Part shown: in pieces, positions 25,640 through 33,120 of the stretch
Numbering within the stretch: position 1 is the first letter of the stretch
Layout: every line of letters begins with the position of its first letter
Assembly (NCBI GenBank): GCA_041494245.1
Contig: JBGQAK010000004.1
Coordinates: forward strand, 186,001-250,000
Direction of reading: 5' to 3'
Length of the DNA: 64,000 bases
Source of the DNA: RBG-13-68-16 sp041494245
GTDB taxonomy: Bacteria > Acidobacteriota > Thermoanaerobaculia > Thermoanaerobaculales > Thermoanaerobaculaceae
Position numbers and translations under genes: made by a program
The notes under the pieces: generated by a model
The model's database searches: none
What the model was told of the DNA's origin: nothing
What the model saw: the letters and a program-made list of their open reading frames with translations, nothing else

Positions 25640-26983
25640 ATGGAAGAGACAAAGAGCCACCTGTCGGTGCTGCGGGCCGTTCTGCATGCTTCGCTCCTAC
25701 TCGTGCTGGTCGTCCCTTCGCTTCACGCTCAGCAGCCATCAGCGTTGAGCCGTCCCCCGGGCGTGCCGGGTGACTACGTGATCACACCGTTCGGCTGGTT
25801 CCATCCATCCTGTGTGCGAGGCGTCGCGAGTGGGGACACGGTGTTCGCGGATGGCCGCGTCCAACACGCGGATGGCACGGTGGACCCCGCGGCCCCGGTC
25901 TGCGGTTATCCGTCATACACGGCTCGTGGAGAGATCATCACTTCAAGGTCACCAGCAGCCAATGGCTGGATTGAAACCGCTCACACTTCGCCGACTCCCC
26001 CGCCATCAACCTCCTTCGGGAATCTGACGGCGACCTGGACGGTGCCTCTGGCGCCGAGCAACACATCCTCTAGCCAGCTACTCGTATACTTCTTCCCGGG
26101 TTTGCAGCAGGACCTTGACGCGCAGAACCTGATCATTCAACCTGTGCTGGGTTGGAATGACCGGCAAAATCAGGGTCCTGCCAACGCGTGGGGTATTGCG
26201 AGCTGGATCTATTGTACCGACCCGAACATCACAACGCATAGCACACCAAGAGCGGTGAACCCAAACGATGTAATCGTTGGCACCATCAGCGGCTCCAACT
26301 GCAACCCCGTAACGCTCAAATGCTCATCGTGGACCATCACGACACAGGACCAGACTACGAGCACTAGCACCACATTGAATGTGTCCAACTACGACCGGAA
26401 GTTCAATTTGGCATTCGAGGGAGCGTTGGAGGCTTACAATGTCAATACCTGCAACCAGTATCCTGCTAATGGCAAGCTGACCTTCTTTGATGTCGCGCTC
26501 TACGACTACAACCACAACTTGATCTCCAACCCGGGGTGGTCGTGGGACCCGCAGTATCAGTACCTCGACCCACAGTGCTGGTATGGGGGACAAGCCTCAC
26601 CCACCCAGCTCACACTGTACTACGGGCTGTACGCCACACCGGCGACGCTCAACTTTGGCCATCACTACACCGACGAATCACCAGTGTATTTGACGGCGAC
26701 CGTCACGAACAGCGGCGCCTCGTACGCTCCCATCGTCAGCATCGGACAGAATCTGCCCGCCTACTTCCTCGTTTCGAGCACGACCTGCGGGTCCACCTTG
26801 GGAGCGGGATCGAGCTGCAGTATCACGGTCGAGTTGGATCTGGCGAATGCGCCCGTCGGAACCATCAAGAAGACCATGGCCATCGTGTACGGCAGCCTCA
26901 GCACCGCCGCACAACTGAACGTTCCCCTTGTGGCGACCGTGTCGTGCCGCTACAATTGCTTTGGTCCGGTGGGCGGCCCTTGA
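25640..26983 (+). CDS. Secreted eqolisin-like beta-sandwich protein with C-terminal Ig-like domain (X, copy 2)
   Basis: The 447-residue paralogue of the 20075-21493 protein has the same order. The signal peptide ends near SLHAQQ, and the N-terminal VITPFGWFHPSCVRGVASGD segment is almost identical. The TATWTVP domain follows with YFFPGLQ, IIQPVLGW (Gln167) and FEGALEAY (Glu260, Glu264). Next come SNPGW and DPQCWYGG, an Ig-like C-terminal domain and RYNCFGPVGGP at the end. Conservation is uneven: the first 110 residues and the C-terminus are close to copy 1, while the central domain differs much more. The two Gln/Glu candidate catalytic positions are kept in both. It lies 140 bp before Y2. Confidence 0.7.
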   Translation: MEETKSHLSVLRAVLHASLLLVLVVPSLHAQQPSALSRPPGVPGDYVITPFGWFHPSCVRGVASGDTVFADGRVQHADGTVDPAAPVCGYPSYTARGEIITSRSPAANGWIETAHTSPTPPPSTSFGNLTATWTVPLAPSNTSSSQLLVYFFPGLQQDLDAQNLIIQPVLGWNDRQNQGPANAWGIASWIYCTDPNITTHSTPRAVNPNDVIVGTISGSNCNPVTLKCSSWTITTQDQTTSTSTTLNVSNYDRKFNLAFEGALEAYNVNTCNQYPANGKLTFFDVALYDYNHNLISNPGWSWDPQYQYLDPQCWYGGQASPTQLTLYYGLYATPATLNFGHHYTDESPVYLTATVTNSGASYAPIVSIGQNLPAYFLVSSTTCGSTLGAGSSCSITVELDLANAPVGTIKKTMAIVYGSLSTAAQLNVPLVATVSCRYNCFGPVGGP

Positions 26984-27123
26984 TGCGCGGCGGGCGGCGG
27001 AGCGGAACAACGGTCTGGGAGAGCGTGTAGCTGCGCCCGCGTGACGCACCGCAGCGGCGCTTTGGACCGTCGTCGCGGTGCCACAGCACACACCTCGCAT
27101 GGGCTCGGGAAGGAGACCTCGAA

Positions 27124-28194
27124 ATGACTAGCGTGACACGGTTATGCGCGGCAGCTGGCACGATCGCGGCCATGCTTACAGTTGGCGAGGTGAAGGCGCA
27201 GACCTTCACGACGACCTCGCCGTTGCCCGATGCGACGGAGGGGACCGCCTACTCACTCCAGTTCGCCGCGTCCGGCGGCTTCGGAGGCTACCGGTGGTTG
27301 ACGGGGTGCTGTCCGCCGTGCGGGTTCCCCGGATGCCCGCCGACCACTGGCCTGCCACCAGGGCTCTCGCTCTCGCCGACCGGGCTGCTGGGCGGCACGC
27401 CCACGGCAAGTGGGTCCTTCAGTTTTTGGGTATATTTGAGCGACAGCACTGGTGCAGGCACGGTCGGGGTGTTTGTCTTGCACGTCAGGTCATCCGCGGC
27501 GTACTCGTTCTCGAGATGGGTGCCCGTGGCGGCCCACAACAGCGGCCTCAACGGCAGCGCATGGCGCACCGACCTCGGCATCCTCAACCCCACCACCTCC
27601 GCGGCCAATGTCGAGATTGACTTCTATGGCGGCTACAACGGGATCCTGAGCAACACGATCTCGGTCGCGGCGGGCGCGCAACTGATGCTCGCCGACGTCG
27701 TCGGGGAGATCGGCGCGAGCGGCCAAGGGGCCCTCGAGATCCTCTCCGACCAGGCGCTCAAGGTCACCTCCCGCACGTACAGCAGGATCCCATCGGATGC
27801 GAGCTGCCTCCCCGACGGTACCCAGGGCCAGGACTACCCTGCGCTGACCGCCAGCGACGGGCTCGTTGCCGGTCAAATCGCGTACCTCGCCGGACTGGTC
27901 GAAAACGCCTCCTTCCGATCCAACATTGGGCTGGTGAACACAGGTCCGGACTCGGCGACGGTGCTCGTGGAGCTGTACGACGCCACCGGCACCGAGCTCG
28001 TTCAGTACTATGCCTGGCTGGTGCCCGGCGAGTGGGAACAGAGGACCCAGCCGTTCCTCAACTGGGCCGGCCAGACGGCGATGGACAGGGGGTACGCCAA
28101 GATCACCGTGCAGTGGGGCTCCGGCGTCTTTGCGTTCGCCTCGGTCGTCGACAACCTCACCAACGACCCCACCACGGAGACCATGCAGCGCTAG
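27124..28194 (+). CDS. Secreted Ig-like protein with one WVPVAAH domain (Y, copy 2)
   Basis: The 356-residue protein has a signal peptide (about 1-26). A putative-Ig (He_PIG-like) domain follows at about 30-120 (ATEGTAYSLQFAASGGFGGYRW and GLPPGLSLSPTGLLGGTP), with a Cys/Pro-rich insert (CCPPCGFPGCPP). One copy of the 225-residue domain seen twice in Y1 is at 129-356 (WVPVAAHNSGLNGS, SNIGLVNTGPDSATVLVELYD, ASVVDNLTNDPTT, ending MQR as in Y1). Compared with Y1 the propeller is replaced by an Ig domain, so the tail is the shared module and the head is variable. The start has GGAAGGAG eight bases upstream. Confidence 0.75.
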   Translation: MTSVTRLCAAAGTIAAMLTVGEVKAQTFTTTSPLPDATEGTAYSLQFAASGGFGGYRWLTGCCPPCGFPGCPPTTGLPPGLSLSPTGLLGGTPTASGSFSFWVYLSDSTGAGTVGVFVLHVRSSAAYSFSRWVPVAAHNSGLNGSAWRTDLGILNPTTSAANVEIDFYGGYNGILSNTISVAAGAQLMLADVVGEIGASGQGALEILSDQALKVTSRTYSRIPSDASCLPDGTQGQDYPALTASDGLVAGQIAYLAGLVENASFRSNIGLVNTGPDSATVLVELYDATGTELVQYYAWLVPGEWEQRTQPFLNWAGQTAMDRGYAKITVQWGSGVFAFASVVDNLTNDPTTETMQR

Positions 28195-28277
28195 GCGAGG
28201 CCGCCGAGGATCTTCGGTCAAGTCGTCCTATACGGCTTGCACGTCAAACGGAGTGGCATCCCGGGGATCAAGGGCCC

Positions 28278-28349
28278 GAGGGATCTGCTTTCATAACGAG
28301 ACGCACAGGGCTAGGACGAGAAGCAGATCCCTCTCCCGCCTTCGGCGGG
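28278..28349. repeat. Palindromic intergenic repeat with two stems
   Basis: Perfect 13-bp arms (GAGGGATCTGCTT at 28278-28290 and its reverse complement at 28321-28333) enclose a 30-base loop. A second stem, CCCGCC-TTC-GGCGGG, follows at 28335-28349, and then a TCGGGATGACAG phrase. The wording resembles dispersed palindromic or MITE-like elements found near gene ends in several GC-rich phyla. It lies between convergent Y2 and the aminotransferase fusion and could also act as a terminator. Confidence 0.5.
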
Positions 28350-28449
28350 ATCGGGATGACAGTCAATCGCTCCGCTCGGGATGAAATTGAATGCACCACG
28401 ACGAACGTCAAGTCCGTATTGAAGGCGTGCATCAAAAGGAGCACGGTCT

Positions 28450-30774
28450 CTAGCGAGCGAGCTCGAGCATCCGGCGGGCGGCGGCTTCGGTGGATCCGAT
28501 CGCGAGGTTGAGGACCACCACCTTGGTGGCGGCGAGCAGACGTTCGTGCTGGGCACGCAGTAGGTCAGTGCGGGAGGAGTCCGGGCTCGCGAGGTGAGGG
28601 TTCATGAACGGGAACGCCTTGCCGGTGCCACCCGCGAGCTGCCCCGTCGCGAGGACCCGCCCGGCTTCGCGGGGCTGCAACTCCTGCACCAGCGGGAGGA
28701 CCGGATCTTTGGCCAGGAGCACGGCGAGGCGGGGGGTCGTCCGGCGGACGTGACGGGTGGCGCCTCCCAGCCAGTACGGGTCGAGCATGAGGCGCCCGTT
28801 CTTGGAGGCCTCGATGCACGCGGCGGCCCCACGGTCCAGCGGGCACTCGTCGTTGGGATGGTCCACGGTGCAGCCGTCACGGGAGACGACCATGTTCTCG
28901 AGCTTGGAGCGCTCGAGGAGCTTCCCGATCTCGGGGAACTTCCCCACCCACTTGGCCTTGAGGTAGAACTTGCGCTCGACAAGGTCCGCCACCGGCTCCG
29001 AGGTTCCCAGGCGCACCAGCACGGTGTCGTTGCTGACCAGCCGAACCCCCTCCTCCCGCATGGCCGCTGCGAGCAGGCCGGTGCGGCCCGACCCCGGCCC
29101 GCCGAACACCAGCACGCCCTTGCCTTCGACGTCCAGGGCGGCGCAGTGGGCCAGCAGGGCCCCCGAGCTGCGGGCGGCGGCCTCTGCGGCAAGCTGCAAG
29201 GTGAGCGAGCGCACCTGGCCGTAGAACGCCGTGTTGAAGGTGAAGGCCGTTGAGGTCTCCAGGCTCACCAGGCCCGCGGGCTCGCGGCCGGGCACGTCCT
29301 TGACGGCGTAGACGACCGCGTGGGGCTCGAGGTCCCCCTCGAGCGGCGCCGGGTAGAAGTTTTCCTGGTAGAAGTCCGCGAGGTGAGGCGAGTTGGTGCG
29401 CAGCTGGACCACGATGCCGGCCACCGCCGCGTTCCACTCGAAGTAGGCGTCGGGCGAGAGGTGCGAGCTCGCCTCCTCAAGCAGAGCGTTGCGGCTCTCG
29501 AGGCCGACCACCGCGCGGCTCTCACCGTAGGTCGCCACCTTCGTGGAGACGTTGTTGAGGGCCCGCGGGCGCAGCCGGCGCGGCTCCTCCAGACGCGCGA
29601 GCGCCTCACGGATGCGCCGGCACCCCTCCTCGATCCGATCCATCGAGGTCGCGAAGGAGATGCGGACGTGCGCGTCCGTGCCGAACGCCTCGCCCGGCAC
29701 GACCGCCACGTTGGCCTCCTTCAGCAGGTAGTAGGAGAGGCCGTACGTATTGCGGATGGGCGCACCGCTGAACTCCTTGTCCAGGTAGCGCGTCACGTTG
29801 GGCATGACGTAGAACGCGCCCGAGGGTGAGAAGCAGGAGACGTTCGGCAACGCGCGCAGCCGGTAGACGATCGCGTTGCGCCTCCGCTCGAACTCCTGGC
29901 GCATGCGTTCGACCTCCATGCTGCACTCGCGCAACGCCACGACGGCGGCCTTCTGCACGAACGAGGTGGCGTTGGAGGTGTTGTGCGACTGGACCTTAGA
30001 GCACGCGGCGATGATCTCGCGCGGCCCCGCGGCGTAGCCCAGGCGCCACCCGGTCATCGAAAACGCCTTCGAGAAGCCATTGATGACGATCGTGAGCTTC
30101 TTGATCTTCTCGTTGAGGGAGGCAATCGAGGTGTAGCGCTGCCCGTCGTAGAGCAGCTTCTCGTAGATCTCGTCCGAGACCACCCAGATCTGCTCCCGCA
30201 CGCAGACCTCGGCGATCTCCTCGAGCTGCTCGCGTGTGTACGTCGCGCCAGTCGGGTTGCAGGGGTAATTGAGGATGAGTGCCTTGGTGTTGGGAGTGAT
30301 GGCCGCGGCCAGGTCGCTGGCCCGCAGGCGGAAACCCTCCTCCTCGCGCGTCGGCACGACCACCGGGTTGGCCTTGGCGAGCTTCACCTGGTCCGGGTAC
30401 GACACCCAGTACGGCGCCGGTATGAGGATGTCATCGCCCTCGTCGTACAACGACATCGCCACGTTGAACAGCGAGTTCTTGGCGCCGACCGAGACGATCA
30501 CCTCGTCCGGCGAGTAGCGGAGGGAGTTCTCGCGCTCGAGCTTCTCGCAGATCGCCTTCTTGAGCTCCGGGATGCCGTCGTTCGCGGTGTACTTGGTGAA
30601 GTTGGCGTCGATCGCCGCCTTCGCCGCGCGCTTGACGGCTTCCGGGGTGGGGAAGTCGGGCTCGCCGACCGAGAAGTCCACCACGTCGATTCCCTGAGCG
30701 CGCATCTGCGTCGCGCGTGCGTTGATGCGCAGCGTGGGGGACAGGGCGATGCGGTTGACGCGTTCCGAGAGCAT
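28450..30774 (-). CDS. Aspartate-type aminotransferase fused to an HprK/PEPCK-like P-loop domain
   Basis: One uninterrupted 774-residue frame. Residues 1 to about 395 are a class I PLP aminotransferase of the aspartate/aromatic group: SVGEPDFPTP, YTANDGIPEL, NYPCNPTG, SDEIYE and the Schiff-base Lys236 in FSKAFSMTGWRLGY. Residues about 400-774 form an HprK-like domain with VLVFGGPGSGRTG at 553-565 and LVSNDTVLVR. The Walker A lysine is arginine (Arg563), which is abnormal for HPr kinase. Family length for the aminotransferase alone is about 395. It is followed 36 bp upstream on the same strand by flotillin. Truncated copies of its 3' end are at 19101 and 24308. The role of the C-terminal domain is unknown. 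Confidence 0.82.
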   Translation of the reverse strand: MLSERVNRIALSPTLRINARATQMRAQGIDVVDFSVGEPDFPTPEAVKRAAKAAIDANFTKYTANDGIPELKKAICEKLERENSLRYSPDEVIVSVGAKNSLFNVAMSLYDEGDDILIPAPYWVSYPDQVKLAKANPVVVPTREEEGFRLRASDLAAAITPNTKALILNYPCNPTGATYTREQLEEIAEVCVREQIWVVSDEIYEKLLYDGQRYTSIASLNEKIKKLTIVINGFSKAFSMTGWRLGYAAGPREIIAACSKVQSHNTSNATSFVQKAAVVALRECSMEVERMRQEFERRRNAIVYRLRALPNVSCFSPSGAFYVMPNVTRYLDKEFSGAPIRNTYGLSYYLLKEANVAVVPGEAFGTDAHVRISFATSMDRIEEGCRRIREALARLEEPRRLRPRALNNVSTKVATYGESRAVVGLESRNALLEEASSHLSPDAYFEWNAAVAGIVVQLRTNSPHLADFYQENFYPAPLEGDLEPHAVVYAVKDVPGREPAGLVSLETSTAFTFNTAFYGQVRSLTLQLAAEAAARSSGALLAHCAALDVEGKGVLVFGGPGSGRTGLLAAAMREEGVRLVSNDTVLVRLGTSEPVADLVERKFYLKAKWVGKFPEIGKLLERSKLENMVVSRDGCTVDHPNDECPLDRGAAACIEASKNGRLMLDPYWLGGATRHVRRTTPRLAVLLAKDPVLPLVQELQPREAGRVLATGQLAGGTGKAFPFMNPHLASPDSSRTDLLRAQHERLLAATKVVVLNLAIGSTEAAARRMLELAR

Positions 30775-30810
30775 TGCGGTCTCACCTCACCTTTCGCGGC
30801 GAAACCGCCT

Positions 30811-32199
30811 TCACTTCTCGACCTCACCCTTCTTCCCGCGCTTGAGGAGCTCGTCGAGCTTCAAACCGGTGAGCGACTCCACGACGGTCGGCAGCTGGGC
30901 GAGCACGCTCGCCACCTGCCCGGTGAGCTTGGGCACGCCGTCGACGTCCCCGACCATGACGATCTTCTCGACCTTGGAGAGCGGCTCGGAGACGGCCCTG
31001 GCCAGCTCCGGGAGCTGCTTGATCACCATCTCAGCGAGTGCGGCGTTGGTGTACTCCTTCCACGCCGCCGCCTTCTGCCGCATCGCCTCGGCCTCGGCCT
31101 TGCCGCGCGCGCTGACCGACTCCGCCTCCGCGTTGCCGGAGAGCCTGATGCCGGCGGCCTTGCCTTTGGCCTCGAGCTCCTTCTGGTAGGCGTCGGTCTC
31201 GGCCTCCAGCTTGGCCTGATAGTGCATCGCCTCGGCCGGCCGCTTCACGGTGGCCTCGAGCTCCTTCTCGCGGCGGACGATCTCCTGCTCCTCCACCTGC
31301 GCCGCGAGCTGCTTCTCGGTGAGGCGCACCGCGTATTCCTGGCGCTTCAGCTCCTCGGAGAGCTTGGCGCGCTCGAGGTCGTACGCGATGTCGGCCTTCG
31401 CGCGCTTCACGTTGACCGCGGCTTGGAAGTCGGCGCGCTGCATCTCGAAGTCGCGCGTCGCCTTCGCGAGCTCCGTCTCCGCTGCGAGGCGGGCGACGTC
31501 GCCCTGCTTGCGATACTCGGAAGCCTGGATCGCCGAGTCGCGCTCCGTCTCGGCCTGCGCAAGGGCGGCATCGAGCTTGACCTCGGCGATGCGCCGGGCA
31601 CCCAACGAGGCGAGGTAACCTTGGGAGTCCGTGATGTCCTTGAGGGCGAACGAGAGCAGCTCGAGCCCGAGGCGGGCGAAGTCTTCACCTGCGGTCTTCC
31701 GGACGCGCGCGGCGAACTGGTCGCGCTCGGTGTAGATCTCCTCCACCGCCATCATCCCGAGAGCGGCGCGCATGTGCCCTTCCAGCACCTCCTGCGCCAC
31801 CGAGGTGATGCCGGAGGAACCCCTGGACAGGAAGTTCTCCACGGCACGGTGCAGCAGCGGCTCCTCGCTCGCCGCCTTCACCTGCCCGAACGCCTCGGCG
31901 GAGATGATGACGCCCTTGGCGGTGAGCACCTCGGGGCAGCGCACCGAGATCGAGAACACGTCCAGCGGCAGCACGTCCACCGTCTCCACGAACGGCATCA
32001 CGAAGGTCCCGCCGCCCACCTGCAGGCGGTACCCCACCGTGCGCTCCCGGCCGTCCACATCTGTGACGGTGGAGGTGCGGCCGGAAATGACCAGCACCTG
32101 GTTGGGGCCGACCTTGCGGTAGTTGAAGGCCCACAGACCGAAGAAGAGCAGGACGACGACGAGAACGACAGCGCCGACGATCCAGGGGAGCAACACCAT
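30811..32199 (-). CDS. Flotillin-like SPFH/band 7 protein
   Basis: The 462-residue protein has one N-terminal membrane helix (about 5-25), an SPFH domain (about 30-190; KVGPNQVLVISG, DVFSISVRCPEVLTAKGV, LEGHMRAALGMMAVEEIY), and a long Ala/Glu-rich coiled coil (about 195-390) with AEAE/AEAMR repeats typical of flotillins. A C-terminal segment ends KLDELLKRGKKGEVEK. Flotillins scaffold membrane microdomains. It is probably transcribed before the aminotransferase fusion in the same operon. The ATG at 32199 is preceded by GGAGGAAGCC. The GTG at 32211 lies inside that ribosome site and is rejected. Confidence 0.88.
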   Translation of the reverse strand: MVLLPWIVGAVVLVVVLLFFGLWAFNYRKVGPNQVLVISGRTSTVTDVDGRERTVGYRLQVGGGTFVMPFVETVDVLPLDVFSISVRCPEVLTAKGVIISAEAFGQVKAASEEPLLHRAVENFLSRGSSGITSVAQEVLEGHMRAALGMMAVEEIYTERDQFAARVRKTAGEDFARLGLELLSFALKDITDSQGYLASLGARRIAEVKLDAALAQAETERDSAIQASEYRKQGDVARLAAETELAKATRDFEMQRADFQAAVNVKRAKADIAYDLERAKLSEELKRQEYAVRLTEKQLAAQVEEQEIVRREKELEATVKRPAEAMHYQAKLEAETDAYQKELEAKGKAAGIRLSGNAEAESVSARGKAEAEAMRQKAAAWKEYTNAALAEMVIKQLPELARAVSEPLSKVEKIVMVGDVDGVPKLTGQVASVLAQLPTVVESLTGLKLDELLKRGKKGEVEK

Positions 32200-32443
32200 G
32201 GCTTCCTCCACCGCCCGGCCGGGCGGACGATGCCACCTTAACGCAAGTTCCTGTACGGTACAAGCCTAATCTTCGCCCTTCGGGTCAGCGGCTCTTGAGC
32301 CTTGCGCGTCCCCACGGGCGTCAGGAGCGACTTGGCTCCGAGCCCGCGGGGCAAGAGAAAAGCCGTCACGCAGTGAAAATTGAAACCGACAAGCGGGAGC
32401 GGGCCGGCAACGTCCGAGTTTATACTCCCTCGCCGGAGGCGGC

Positions 32444-33010
32444 GTGGAGAACCTTGAGCTCTGGCTGGTGCGTCACGGCGAGACGACCTACAGCCGCGAC
32501 GGCATTCTCGCCGGCTGGGTGGACGTCTCGCTCACCGAGCGGGGCGCGGCCCAGGCCGAGGCGGTGCGCCCCTGCCTGGACGGAGCGACGTTTGTGGGCG
32601 TGTGGTGCTCCGACCTCCGGCGCGCCGTCCAGACGGCGCTGCTGGCGTGGGGGCCTCCGGTCGCCGACCCGCGGCTGCGCGAGATCAGCTTCGGGGCGCT
32701 CGAGGGCGCGCACTGGGACACCCTGGAGGCGGTGTACAAGAAGGCCCTGGTGGATTTCTCCGGCTTCAACCCCCCCGGCGGGGAGACGCTCGAGGACGCG
32801 TGGGAGCGGGTCGCGGGGTTCCTCGCGGAGCTGCCCGCGGGGCGGCACCTGCTGTTCACCCACGGCGGGATCATCCGCCTGCTCACGCGCGAGGTCGGCG
32901 AGGACGGCTTCGTGCCGACCGGCACCGTGGTCGGCCTCGACTGGACCCACCGCACGATGCTGTTCAAGCGCGAGTCCCCGATCGCCTCGCCACTCCCCTT
33001 CGGCGAATAG
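32444..33010 (+). CDS. Histidine phosphatase (phosphoglycerate mutase-like) family enzyme
   Basis: The 188-residue protein has the RHGET motif at residues 9-13 (LVRHGETTYS; His is the phosphorylated residue), then WCSDLRRAVQTA and EISFGALEG, and a second catalytic histidine in FTHGGIIRLL. This matches the small cobC/PhoE/GpmB-like branch, so the substrate may be a sugar phosphate, alpha-ribazole phosphate or another ester. No cobalamin genes are nearby to prefer CobC. It starts at GTG with GGAGG four bases upstream, and a TATACT hexamer at 32421-32426 is a likely -10 element. It is divergent from flotillin and followed by pckA. Confidence 0.85.
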   Translation: MENLELWLVRHGETTYSRDGILAGWVDVSLTERGAAQAEAVRPCLDGATFVGVWCSDLRRAVQTALLAWGPPVADPRLREISFGALEGAHWDTLEAVYKKALVDFSGFNPPGGETLEDAWERVAGFLAELPAGRHLLFTHGGIIRLLTREVGEDGFVPTGTVVGLDWTHRTMLFKRESPIASPLPFGE

Positions 33011-33120
33011 ACTCGTCTGACCCGCCCACGGGCGCAAACGGTTCCGGAGCAGTGCTTGCTCTCGGTCGGTACAAGCGGCTATCCTCACCTCGGGGTGTCC
33101 TGCGCCCCAAAGAGGTGGCG

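Noticed and set aside
29983..32241. Plus-strand frame of 752 residues across aminotransferase and flotillin
   Set aside because: Leu/Arg/Asp-rich antisense reading of two well-supported genes.
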